Assembly (NCBI GenBank): GCA_015499995.1
Contig: JADNRV010000037.1
Location: forward strand, 62,001 to 126,000
Direction of reading: 5' to 3'
Source: Flammula alnicola
Taxonomy: Eukaryota; Basidiomycota; Agaricomycetes; Agaricales; Strophariaceae
Length of the DNA stretch: 64,000 bases
How positions within the stretch are numbered: position 1 is the stretch's first letter; each line of letters opens with the position of its first letter. Shown piece after piece: positions 43,722 to 55,912 of the stretch. The translations under genes were made by a program, and so were the position numbers. The notes beneath the pieces were generated by a model. The model was not told where the DNA came from. It was given only the letters and a program-made list of their open reading frames with translations, and made no database searches.

Positions 43722-45379
43722 AGGACAACTTCTCCATCGCGTGCAGCCGGCACACCGACAGCCAAAGAATACAAGCCCTCGACAGCATCGCGGCTTTCTA
43801 GCGACCAGGTTTGCGCGGGAGACAATAGTGGGAGTCCTCGACATCACACCGAAGAGGTATCGCCGGTACTCCAGTGCCTTCCCTCAGTAACTCTAGTCAA
43901 GGAGGGGCCTCCGAACGATCGTCTCCTCATGAGCTTCACAGCGTGAAGCCGCCGTCAATTCGACAAAGAACCGCCCAGGCGTGTGATAAATGCCGAGAGC
44001 GGAAAACAAAAGTGTGTCTCCTTTATATGATGTCGGAGACATGATATTGATATAAAGAGTCCAGTGTTCCGGGCACCATCCTATCTGTCTCCGTTGCACG
44101 AACCGTGGTCTCACTTGCGAGTACAAAGTTCGCGAAACGCGAGTACGCATGCCTCTAAGGACAAGGACTATCGCCCTTCCCAACCCATTCCAAGTGAATT
44201 ATGGTAGTAGTGGTAGGCCTACGCCGGCCTACCGTTCGCGAATGGGCAACTATCAGATACACGCTTATGATCGTTCTTCGAGCACCTATGCAACGTCGAC
44301 CCCTTCCTTTCGACGTCAGATCACTCCTTCATATAGCGCAGCTCCTGTTTTCGATCGCTTAGGGTATGACGGTCGGTGCGACTTGGTCATGCCGCGGCAA
44401 GACTTCGATGCCCATTATTCCGTCGCGGAACCTCGGGCTCACTCTGCAAAGACTGGTGATTTGCAAGTGAAATTCCGATGCAATCCGTCTCTGTCTCCAT
44501 CGCATTCTCTCTTTTCGCTCTATAGCGACCCTCCGGGGTCATCAGAAAACTCGCTTTGCCATGTAGGACCTCGCACGTCGTCTCTGGATGACACAGAACT
44601 TTCGTACGCTTGCGATTACACGACGCGCAATATGATGGCAGCCCAAGCATCAATACCGCCTGTACATGTCAATGACGCGGAAGAGCATACCGTTCTGCAC
44701 GAGACACCAATGAGCATGTCCATCCCAGAAAGTTGGTATCATCTATTCTCAAGTAAGCCAGTTGGGTAATCTCTGTACAATATAAAGGCGTTCTACTAAT
44801 GATGCATGCAGTGACGAGCCTGCAGTCTCGACGTTTCATTCGCAGCATTTCCAGGATCCTCCTTCGTCTTCCTCTCCTATTCCGCAAGGGCAAAATATCC
44901 ATCGTCACCCCATGGAGGCGGCCACGTCTTTTTCTATAGCACCGTACGGATCCTCTGACAGATATCATGATCGGAGCTTTGCCTCCACGGTTCCATCCCG
45001 TCTACAAGACATGTCTTTCCTTGCGCTCGAATATGGCTCGATGGACACCTTCGATCCGCCTTATTCGCCCTACGATGACAACAGCATATCGTCGGCGTCG
45101 ACTCCTTCGTTAGGTTTGAACCCATCAGGCTCGAGCTCCGAAGGAGATTCGACCTCGCAGATGGAACTTATGTGTCCAACGCCCAGCATGCCCATCGGCC
45201 CTGGCGCTTACGACATACATGTCCCTCTGGCAGAGAAGATCTACGACTCGCATGACGGGTTTCACCATCCTGGCCTCTATGGCATGCTCATCCATGCTCC
45301 TATACCTGAGCATTTCTACAGCGCACCTCCCTTTTCCGACTCTGACAATCGTTTGGAAGAATACGGGTTCTTCAAGTAA
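43722..45379 (+). CDS. Zn(II)2Cys6 transcription factor, start unresolved, two phase breaks
   Basis: Three exons are seen: 43722-44011, 44065-44752 and 44812-45379, roughly 500 residues. The binuclear zinc cluster spans the first intron: ACDKCRERKTK, then CSGHHPICLRCTNRGLTCEYK, giving the six Cys of a Gal4-type DNA-binding domain. Upstream is a Ser/Pro/Ala-rich segment; downstream is a long, disordered Ser/Tyr/Pro-rich region with no fungal-specific middle homology domain visible. Two places are out of phase by one base: somewhere in 43820-43905, between the upstream segment and the zinc cluster, and at the 44752/44812 splice, where SSKP must join SDEPAV. Both fit a single missing base, as in neighbouring genes. 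Target genes are unknown. Confidence 0.7.
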
Positions 45380-46156
45380 TATCGATTCTTTCAACTTGTT
45401 CTTGAAGGAAGAGTTTCATCGTTGTCCATCTTCTCTCTCATTGTTTGGCCGTTCGTCTTTTTATTGTTGAGGGCTTAGCCCGCTGCTGCTGCTGTGCATA
45501 TCGTCGTGGTTTCTTGTTTTCTGCTTTCGGATTATGCTTTTTATTGGCACCACCATCATCATTATCTCTAATTTCTACCCCTTCGAAATAATCTGCTTTT
45601 TATTTTTAGTTTATGGATGCTTTGACGATTCGGATTTCTTCCGACGGCGGGTCACAAGTGATGCTTTCCATGGTTGACTCCATTTAATTCAGTACCAGAT
45701 ATACCATGATTCCTTTAATATCCCAGTCGTTGCGTCGTATACTGTACTCATGATCTTGTTGCATGCTATAATTATCGGATCTACCAGTCGCGTTGTATTC
45801 ATATGGGCGTATCACGTTGGATAGCGGTCAAGGGTATCATTGGCACGTCTCATTCATTTCGCTAGTTTCTATACTGCAAAGAGAAGGCATAAAGTTTCAT
45901 TAAGGCACATGTGGACTTGATTCCTGAGAAAGGTGGGGCATATAATTTGTTGAAACCTCATATGAACTTCATAGATGCAAGTACCATAAGTGATAGCAAT
46001 TTCGGGTAATAAAAATTTAAACGTTCATATATTCGATGGCGCACTTGACGATTCGGTACACAAATTTATTATGCGGAATAGATAATAATACACGTTGCTC
46101 ATAAGATTAAAAATAAATTAGGGGCAGATCTGCATATAAGCACGTACCATCTCCGT
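45380..46156. other. Convergent intergenic region
   Basis: About 780 bp, AT-rich, between the Zn2Cys6 and F-box 3' ends. No coding or RNA feature is seen. Confidence 0.5.
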
Positions 46157-47515
46157 TCAACCAACATACCCAAAGGGACCTATGGAAACCTGCGAATTAA
46201 ATAACTCCCCGAAAGGGCCTACGATATTAAGGAACTTATAAATACCAAGCAACCCCGAAAGCATGAGGATCCTCGCCTGTCGCGTGAGGTTGTAGATGTT
46301 GACATCCAGCGCGAGCTCCTCCAGATACCTGCCGCCCTGCTCCAGGATCATCGACCGCCTATCCGAGCGGCTCCTCGCAAAGTTGACGAGGGGCCGCACG
46401 TCCGTGTCCTCCAGCCCAGTGATCGCGACGTACGTCAGACTACGGCACACCCACGTCGCGATGTCATGTGGGTTGGTCGGCGTCAGCGGGATGAGGAAGT
46501 GGTCGGCACGGTGGCAGTTGACGATCTCGAGGGTCTGGAGGGCTTTACACTCCTGGAGCACCCTCAGAGCGTCGTCCTGCGAGGAGAGGTTGCAGCCCTT
46601 GACTGCGAGAGATGTTAGTCCCGTGGTGGATTGTATTAGATGTCGCAAGAAGGAGGTGATGAAGGATGGGAGAGGGCGTTCTCGCGCACGGTCGGAGATA
46701 CGCAGAGAGCGCAGTTTTGGAGCGCGGAGTGAGCCAAATATGCCAAATAGCGAGAACTCGAGGGGCCATTCCAACGACAGCGATTCAAGCTCGGGAAATG
46801 CCATGGGCGCAAATGTTACGTACCAGCCGTTGCTTGGAAAGGCGATACTACAGGTCCGGAGCCGGACACAGCTGGCGAGCATCTTGTGAAAGGTTTGAGG
46901 AGATTTCCAAGATGGGCATTCTTTGACGGTGAGGGTTTGTACGTTTGGAAGTACGCAAGCCAGAGCGTCGACGAAGGGTGTTATATCGCGGACGACGAGG
47001 GTCTGCAACTTTGGAGCTAGGAACACACCCAGCGTCATGTCGTAATAGGGTTTTTCGTCGGTGAGGAGATGCATTTCTTCCAGGAGAGGCATGTCGATGA
47101 GTTCGAAAGGAGGAAATATTACGGGTAATATTCTTCTGCCAAGACGGGCCTTGAACGTCTGGATGCGGTCAAAATATGGGATAAACTGGTGCATGAGCGG
47201 CATCCTCGTGTTACTAATACTATCCGAGTCCACACCATTGAAGGTTTGGCAGATAGTAACTTGCAGAGGCATGTTGGCCGAGCGTTCCAGCCACAAACAG
47301 GCTCTGAATGTGTCGAAGGTGACTGGACAGACATGAATTCTCGTCCATAAACTGGGATTGTTGATTACCATGGCGCGCCACCGTCTGCAGACGCGGGTAA
47401 GCACGACGAGCGAGTTAGTCTGGCAGTAGCCGACTGAGTAACGTTCCATGTCGCATTCTGCGTATGTGCAGAACGCAAATATGATATCACAAATTTCTGG
47501 GATCAAATCATGCAT
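46157..47515 (-). CDS. F-box protein with C-terminal leucine-rich region, intronless
   Basis: This is a single open frame of 452 residues, unusual here because nearly all other genes have introns. The N-terminus LIPEICDIIFAFC, then LVVLTRVCRRWRAMVINNPSLWTRI, is a fungal F-box, which would bind Skp1 and recruit substrates to an SCF ubiquitin ligase. The rest has irregular Leu-rich repeats (LESLSLEW, LRSLRISD, LTSLAVKGCNL, LQTLEIVNC). Such single-exon F-box/LRR genes form large, fast-evolving families in Agaricomycetes; substrate is unknown. The ATG at 47515 sits just before the F-box helix and no earlier in-frame ATG exists. Confidence 0.85.
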   Translation of the reverse strand: MHDLIPEICDIIFAFCTYAECDMERYSVGYCQTNSLVVLTRVCRRWRAMVINNPSLWTRIHVCPVTFDTFRACLWLERSANMPLQVTICQTFNGVDSDSISNTRMPLMHQFIPYFDRIQTFKARLGRRILPVIFPPFELIDMPLLEEMHLLTDEKPYYDMTLGVFLAPKLQTLVVRDITPFVDALACVLPNVQTLTVKECPSWKSPQTFHKMLASCVRLRTCSIAFPSNGWYVTFAPMAFPELESLSLEWPLEFSLFGIFGSLRAPKLRSLRISDRARERPLPSFITSFLRHLIQSTTGLTSLAVKGCNLSSQDDALRVLQECKALQTLEIVNCHRADHFLIPLTPTNPHDIATWVCRSLTYVAITGLEDTDVRPLVNFARSRSDRRSMILEQGGRYLEELALDVNIYNLTRQARILMLSGLLGIYKFLNIVGPFGELFNSQVSIGPFGYVG

Positions 47516-47763
47516 TGGGTCGACGAGCTTTGTGCTCTATTCCCTTAGAGAGCTCCTGGAGGAGAAGACGTGAGTGATAGAATTTAAATAGTTGTTGGTT
47601 GAGGACATTGTATAAATTGTGAAACTAGCTAAGGTCTAAGATGGCGAGGAAGGATCGGAAGCGGCCAAAGACGGATGAAGCCGGGAGTGTGTGAACTTTA
47701 ATTTCTACGTGGTCGCCTGTTTTCGTTTCTGTCCTTCAACCTCTCTCATCCACTTCACTCGCC
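47516..47763. promoter_or_regulatory. Divergent promoter of F-box gene and ATP synthase beta
   Basis: Only 248 bp separate the two start codons. A pyrimidine-rich tract (47715-47760) leads into the ATP synthase ATG, as in highly expressed fungal genes. Confidence 0.5.
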
Positions 47764-49713
<1,950 letters not shown>

Positions 49714-50043
49714 AGGGCTTTTGGCTGAGGGAGGCTGTTTATACTTAATTCATTGACCTTACTTAGAGTATATCCTGCCTTTTCAAAATTCAAAATTTGC
49801 ATTGCTTTTTCATGGTTGGCATTTGTTAGAGCCATATTTTGTTGTGGGAAAAAAAATTCAGTTGGATGTGCGTCAAGCCGTGCGCAATAAAGTTGAATAT
49901 GTAAAGTTGCTACGGTGATCTATGGTAAATCTAACGTCGCGCATATGTAGTAAGTCCAAGACCACCCTGTCGTACTCAAGGACAAGGACACTTGATTGGA
50001 ATTTCGAGTTGTTTTGAAATTATTCAGTCAGAGGACGGACGGC
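49714..50043. other. Intergenic region, ATP2 to tRNA
   Basis: About 330 bp with the ATP2 3' flank; no other feature is seen. Confidence 0.5.
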
Positions 50044-50052
50044 AAAAAGAAA
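50044..50052 (-). terminator. RNA polymerase III terminator
   Basis: Directly after the tRNA 3' end the minus strand reads tttcttttt, a T-rich stop signal for Pol III. Confidence 0.8.
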
Positions 50053-50134
50053 CGACGCCAGCAGGATTCGAACCTGCGCCCTCAAAGAGGAACAGATTTC
50101 TAATCTGTCGCTGTAACCACTTAGCTATAGCGCC
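50053..50134 (-). tRNA. tRNA-Ser (anticodon AGA)
   Basis: The 82-nt minus-strand sequence folds as a class II tRNA. A seven-pair acceptor stem (GGCGCTA with TGGCGTC, two G-U pairs) carries discriminator G. The anticodon stem ACAGA/TCTGT closes loop TTAGAAA, with AGA reading UCU. The variable arm TCCTCTTTGAGG is long, as in serine tRNAs, and the T arm has GGTTCGAATCC, which doubles as the B box. No intron is present. Confidence 0.95.
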
Positions 50135-50241
50135 TTGATATCTATGTGGACGATGTAGTAGGCATATTCCTTGCTATCAACGTTCCGAGGCTGAGACAAG
50201 TCAATAAGAGGATTGGACAGACTTGCTTTCATTCGCTCACG

Positions 50242-52121
50242 ATGCCGTCTCTCGATAACATCGAGGAATATCTTGCGTCTGTAGAGGAGTACTTCTACTC
50301 TTCCGTGTCAGTCGTCACACACAGTCTGCCCGATGTCCACGAGGTCGTCAACCAGCTCTGGGTCGATATCGCGCGGTATGGTCCAGGCATGCCCGCCTTT
50401 CCCGAGGTCCACGTCCCCACCCTCGGTGACTTCCAGGTCCCTCCACCTCCACCTCCTCCGCCGGAGCCATCGTCCTGGGTCAGCCAGTCTGCAGACTGGG
50501 TAGGCCGTCATCCGTGGAAAACGTCCGGTATCGTGGTCGGTGTGGTCGGTGCCGGTTTGTTGGTCGGGTATCGTGATGTGTTCGTGAGGCGAACGGGACA
50601 TCTGCATCATGCTAGGAAGGCGCAGCCGACGGAACGCCGTCAGATTGTCGGTAAGTTTGTGTTGTATGCTCATCGGTGCTGTGTTTATGGACGCTGATGG
50701 TGATCTAGTTGTTCTGGGTGGGGACACACCCTATGCTTTGCCGTTGATTCTTGAGCTTGAGAAGAAGGGATATATTGTTATTGCCAGTGTGTCGACGCCT
50801 GAGGGTGTTGAGGCCCTTGAGGCACGATGCCAAGGATACGTCAAGGCCCATGTCCTGGATCCCTTCGAGGTGTGTGTCTATTGCATTCCTTCATGTTTCA
50901 TTCTCACCATAGTCGTTTTGATAGCCCGCGACAATCCCCATCTTCCTGCGCTCGCTCTCTGCTACGCTCTCTCGCAAATTCCCTATTAAATCTGTCGGAG
51001 ATCCTTTTGCATCGCCTTCCTCCATGCCATACATCCACTCTATCATCTCTCTTCTTACGCTCTCTGCACCCGTTGCAGGTGTCAATGCACCATTAGAACA
51101 CATCTCACTGCGGGACACGTACTTGCCCTATCTTACTGCGACTCAGATTACGCCTCTACAAGTCATCCAGGCACTCTTACCCCTCCTTCGCACTGGCTCG
51201 GCCCGCAGCCGAGACACAGGCAAGAAGTCCATCGTCATATGTTTGCCTGCGACCAATGCACGTGTGGGTCTGCCCTTTGCCTCGGTACAAGCTATGAGCG
51301 CCGCTGGTACTCTGAGAGCCGCCGAAGTCCTCCGGAGAGAGATTCGCATTGCTGCCATGACAGAGAGATCGGACTCGATGCAGAACATCAACGTCGTTGT
51401 CGTTGATGTTGGTACATTTGATATCGGGTCGTCTTTTAGCTCAGAGGGAATATACAAGTCTATGGAAGACTGGAGCGCGTCGGAAAAGGTTATCTATGGC
51501 CCTGCCTTTGTTTCTGTCATGCATGAGAAACCTCTGCCGGCCTCTCGATGGGAACGCGTCAAGTCTGCCTTCAAGAGCTGTCATACGTATGGCATGCCTC
51601 GCAAACCCACAGATTTATCCGTGTTGGCGGATAATCTAGTAGGGGTTGTTAGTGGTGGTCGGTATGGTCCATCGTTATTTGGTATTGGTCTTGGAATAGG
51701 GCGCATCCGCCACTGGCTCCGTGGCGAGCGATTCTCAATTGGTGCCGGTGGTATGTTGAACTTACCAACTGTTATGGAAAGTCGCTGAATTTTCTTGTGT
51801 TCTTCTCCCTTAGCATCGACATATAAAATCGCATCCCACCTTCCATCTCTCCTCCTCGACGGGTTAATCAATCTGCCACACTTCCTCATCTCCATTCGCA
51901 ATCGCCTCTTGCCTGTTCAGCCATTCAGAGATCCTCCAGCTGATCTTCCTCCGCCCATCACTGCGAAGTCGGCAACGAAGACGGCAGCAGCAGAACCCAA
52001 GGACGAGACACAGGAATCATCTGAGATTGAAACCAACTCTGACGCAGACATCGAAAGCAATGCAGGGGATACCGTTGAGAGCAGTTGGGTGAGCTTGAAC
52101 AAGAAGAACGATGACGCGTAA
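50242..52121 (+). CDS. DUF1776 family fungal protein, Rossmann/SDR-like, membrane-anchored
   Basis: Exons 50242-50650, 50709-50869, 50925-51750 and 51814-52121 give 567 residues. After an N-terminal helical part with a polyproline run (VPPPPPPPPEP) comes one membrane segment (GIVVGVVGAGLLVGY). Then VVVLGGDTPYALPLILELEKKGYIVIASVSTPEGV looks like the first two strands of a Rossmann fold, and VGLPFASVQAMSAAGTLRAAEVLRREIR resembles the SDR helix region without the YxxxK catalytic pair. This layout matches DUF1776 proteins, found only in fungi and of unknown function. The C-terminal 70 residues are acidic and disordered. It may be a pseudo-SDR on an organelle membrane, but that is inference. Confidence 0.8.
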
Positions 52122-52689
52122 GGGCTCGGAACTCGTCGTCGTCGTTTTACAAGTTATCGCACATTGGGACTTGGAATCAAATCTCATCCTTACAACAACA
52201 TAGCCTCTCCACTCCGCAGTCAACCCCTTCATGAACCATCGAACGTGTACTATTTGAGTTGTATTTTTTGTTGTAAAAAAGGCACTGTAAATTTATTTTG
52301 GCTCCCCCATTGTTATCTATGAATAATTAATTCGTTCCATGAAGAAGTTAATAACGTGGATCATCCTCTGACTCAGACTCTGTGGGGACTGAGAACTACT
52401 ATTGAGATCTATTGAGATTGGTGAGGTGCTTCCCGTATGTACTTAGTCCACGAGGATCACATGTGCGACAATCAGAGGCAAATAACACGTACTACTATCA
52501 TGATGATTCATGAAGACTACTTACTTATTGTGGACTACTCTGGACTACACATTGCTCAAGTAGCATAAATACATCGACAAAAGCGACTGGCCTCCGGACA
52601 GCGACCGTCGTTACCAGGTTATTCAAGGAGCAGCGCTCAGCACTCGAGTTTACCCAATTTAGACGCCCAAATCCAAGCAACGTGGCAAC
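52122..52689. other. Intergenic region
   Basis: About 570 bp between the DUF1776 gene and the reductase. Small local repeats such as actact and tgatgattcatga are seen, but nothing coding. Confidence 0.45.
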
Positions 52690-53708
52690 ATGCGGGACCC
52701 AACGAAGATGTTCACTTCAGGCCCAGCCTTATTCCTTTACAACGGTACGCCCAAACTTCTACTTAGGTCACACATGTCGACTCACCCTCACCTTCAGAGA
52801 GCCGGAAATGGTTCACTCTCGGCTCTCTATTCGTCACACCCATTCTCCTCGTTATAAACGCCCCTTTTGGTCGTTTCACCCCCCAAAACCAGTCGAGTAT
52901 ATTTCTCGTTGACGGTATCAAGTCCTGGATATTCATGGAGCTTATTTCTCCGTCGGCCTTCATCTACACCTTCCTCTCCTCGCCTCTCACCATGAAAACG
53001 CCGCCTCTGCCTGCATTGATAGAACCTCCTTCAATTCTTGCCCTGTGTTTCCTGTTGCACTACCTCAACCGCGCTCTGGTGTCACCACTGCGCACACCTT
53101 CACGCTCCAAAACACACCTCATCGTCCCTTTGAGTGGGGTAGTTTTTAATATCATCAACGGGAGCTTGATGGGTTCGTATCTCTCCTCCCCGTTCGCTCG
53201 CATGTACCATCAAGGGCCAGTGCGCCCATCGTTCTATGTGGGACTGGGAATGTGGGCCATGGGATTAGTGGGTAACATCTACCACGATGAAGTCCTGCTC
53301 AATATCCGGCGGAAGGCAAAGAGTAAAGGCAAGGGTAAAGCGGATGGCGGGGAACACTATTCCATCCCGCAAGGTGGATTGTACTCGCTCATTTCTTACC
53401 CGAATTATTTCTTCGAGTGGTTCGAATGGCTCGGGTTCGCCATTGCCGCTTCTCCGCTCCCCTTCCACCTGGCGGGCATTACGCCCTCTTCCGTTGTCTC
53501 CTCATTACTGGACCCTCAGACGTATATCAATATCCTCAACACTCCTGCACAACAATTCATGCCGAACCTCTCGCCACCGTGGATATTCTTTATCTCTGAA
53601 GTCCTGCTTATGCTTCCTCGAGCATATAAAGGACACAAGTGGTACCATAGCAAGTTCGGAGACGCATATCCAAAGAATAGAAAGGCTGTTATTCCGTTCG
53701 TGCTTTAG
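52690..53708 (+). CDS. 3-oxo-5-alpha-steroid 4-dehydrogenase (SRD5A/DFG10-type) family membrane reductase
   Basis: Exons 52690-52744 and 52798-53708 give 321 residues. KWFTLGSLFVTPILLVINAPFGRFTP, then FLVDGIKSWIFMELISP, then several hydrophobic segments, are followed by the C-terminal steroid-reductase pattern HYSIPQGGLYSLISYPNYFFEWFEWLGF and the ending PKNRKAVIPFVL. The Pro-Asn and Glu residues of this pattern bind NADPH. Family members reduce the delta-4 bond of steroids or the alpha-isoprene unit of polyprenol in the ER membrane; substrate is not decidable here. The first exon is short (MRDPTKMFTSGPALFLYN) and another 5' exon is possible. Confidence 0.82.
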
Positions 53709-53943
53709 GAGGTAGTCGTGTTGGTGGATGCATGGACTGAGAGTTTATGGTGTATTTGTATCGATGTCATGTCCTTTCTTCGCCAGAAAGGCTTGCTTAA
53801 ATATATCGCCTGACAGACACGAGGTCTTCTAGTGACTGAATAAATTGGCCGGCTTACAAGAAAACAATATTGTCCCTCAGCGCTCAGCATCAATAGATAT
53901 TCCACATCAAGCTCTTCCACGACAATCAGACATAGACTGCATC

Positions 53944-54614
53944 ATGGGTAGGCCAGTTCCTTTTCTATGACCCATCCAATGACTTATTTCGCACCATCTA
54001 CAGGTTTATCAATCTGGATCGTCCCCGACAAGGACTCCGATAAGATAGAAACCGTCATGAAAATCAGACAGAACAGTTATAAGTCATCTCTCACAAAAGA
54101 ATCCTATCCGAAGTTCCACCCCCATATCACCCTCGCATCCTTGCCGCTGTCGATGGAGAATGCTTTGGACACCATCGGCGCTTCCATCCCAAAGCTGGGA
54201 ACACCCCTAAGGTGCAGCTTCGCCTCAGTGGACATCGGGTCGCATTACTACAGATCTGTCTACGTCGCGATCAAGCTGACATCGGAACTGATCAGCCTGC
54301 ATAAACACGTTCATGAGGTGCTGGACGTCGAGCCTCGGACTCCAGCTTTCCCTCATATGTCGCTGTGTTATATTGACGATGACGATGCGGCTAAAGGGGA
54401 GAGGAATGTGTATTATGAGGCGCTGAAAGACGGCGGCAAGCTATGGATTGAAGGCGAGGGCTCTGGAGATCCCGCAGTAAGTTTGAATTGTGGATCTCCG
54501 GGAAAGGATGATTGGATCGGCCACTTTGATGCTCATGAAGTGTGGGCGGTTCGGTGCGAAGGACCTGTTGAAGGTTGGGCTGTCCTACGAAAATTACCTT
54601 TTCCACAACTTTAA
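53944..54614 (+). CDS. 2',3'-cyclic-nucleotide phosphodiesterase-like 2H family protein
   Basis: Exon 1 is just ATGG (53944-53947); exon 2 is 54004-54614. Together they give 204 residues beginning MGLSIWIVP. The two HxT/Sx motifs are FHPHITLASL (residues about 38-47) and FPHMSLCYI, spaced as in the 2H superfamily. The length is close to plant and yeast cyclic phosphodiesterases (Cpd1), which hydrolyse ADP-ribose 1'',2''-cyclic phosphate made during tRNA splicing. Without the 4-nt exon the frame lacks an ATG before the first strand, although an alternative in-frame ATG at 53967 would read through intron sequence. The stop codon is followed by a convergent gene about 210 bp away. Confidence 0.83.
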
Positions 54615-54824
54615 TCCCAGAACAATATGCATTGAAGGGATTGTAATTTCTTCAGAGGAACATAGGCAAAGAATAATGGAAAGGAAGAAAGAATAGCCCA
54701 ATATTTCACAATGGTTATAAGTATCTTGGTTATCTCAGATCGTAAAAGCAGACTGAAGGTCACGGCTCACAAAATGCGGAAATAGCACGTGAAACGTTAC
54801 ACCTCGTGTAATTTCTGTAAAGTG

Positions 54825-55575
54825 TCACTCATTCCTCCAATTCCTCCACTCTTTCGTCAGTAGATTCGTGACTTTTCCGCAGCGATTGCAAGGTTTGGCC
54901 TCTTTACTGAATGCTTGCGGATAGTCCTCCTTGTTAAGCTCGTATCCGTCGTCTTTCGCTGGATGATAGTCGCCTTTGTATGACCCTCCTCGGCCCCAAT
55001 GGTAGGATCTGGGTTCTGAGAAAATGAAAAGTTTTGTATCAGACGAGAGAAAGTAAAGGGCAAGAAATTCTCACCTTGACTGCAATAAGGATATCCGAAG
55101 TTCGAATCTGGACAGTAGCATGAGCCTGGAGTTGACCGTCAGTCGAATCCAAGGGGCACCACAAAAAGACGGTAGCAAACTTACCTTTGCTGTTATGGCA
55201 AGAACAGCTCTCGCAAGTTATGTACCCACAATCGGGGCATTCCTGGTCGACTTCGAGCCAGTCCTCCTTGAATTTCCCACCGCATCCCGTGCAGTGCGTG
55301 CTGCGAGGTTTTGGAGGGCCGCCATTCTTTTTCTCCTCTTCCTTCTCCTTCTCCTGCATGTCATAGAGGATGCGATTGAACTTGCATTCTTTCTTGTGCC
55401 CAGCAGTCCAATGCTTTTTTTGACAAGCGTCGCTGCTGGAAAATAATGAAAGGCATCAGCTATGTTGCCATTAATAGAGTTAGAAGCCTCAGGAATGTTA
55501 CCAGTAGGTTGCCGTTTTGCACCCCGAGCATCGCTTCTGAGCGTCGTTCAAGCAATCATCGTTGAAGCAAATCAT
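54825..55575 (-). CDS. MYND zinc-finger protein
   Basis: Minus-strand exons 55575-55502, 55435-55185, 55125-55075 and 55015-54825 give 188 residues. CLNDAQKRCSGCKTATYCSSDACQKKHWTAGHKKEC is a MYND finger with Cys and His in the usual order. A second zinc-binding-like region follows: CTGCGGKFKEDWLEVDQECPDCGYITCESC. The C-terminal part has another Cys pair (PCNRCGKVTNLL). It is probably a small adaptor for protein-protein contacts, as no catalytic SET or other domain is present. The second exon begins at a tandem cagcag acceptor (55441-55436 region), so a one-residue variant is possible. Confidence 0.8.
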
Positions 55576-55912
55576 TTTCTTGTTCTGAGTGGCAATCAGG
55601 AGTTGCAGGAAAGTTAGCAAGATAAAGAAGTGGGTGAAAGGAGAATCAATTTTAAATATGTAGGTTTGTTCGACTTTGGTTGGTCCTTCAAGGTCTCAAT
55701 GTTCGGTGTTTGTTCCAATGCAACTGTGACAAAGTGGTCCTGAAAGTTTATCACAAAGGTAATTATTGGCAAGAAGTATCTTAAGATTCAAGTTGAAGTT
55801 ATCGGCGAGAAAGGTTGTCCGCTTTGAGATCTATGTATATATGACCGCCTCTACTCAGTATCTAATCCAAATGCTCCAGAAGAAAGGGAGGAGAGACGAC
55901 AGTTAATCAGTT
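55576..55912. other. Intergenic region
   Basis: About 340 bp between the MYND gene start and the 3' end of the GluRS gene. Nothing else is seen. Confidence 0.5.

Noticed and set aside
46296..46889. 197-codon plus-strand frame over the F-box gene
   Set aside because: Antisense shadow, rich in Arg/Ser with no domain; the minus-strand F-box frame is complete.
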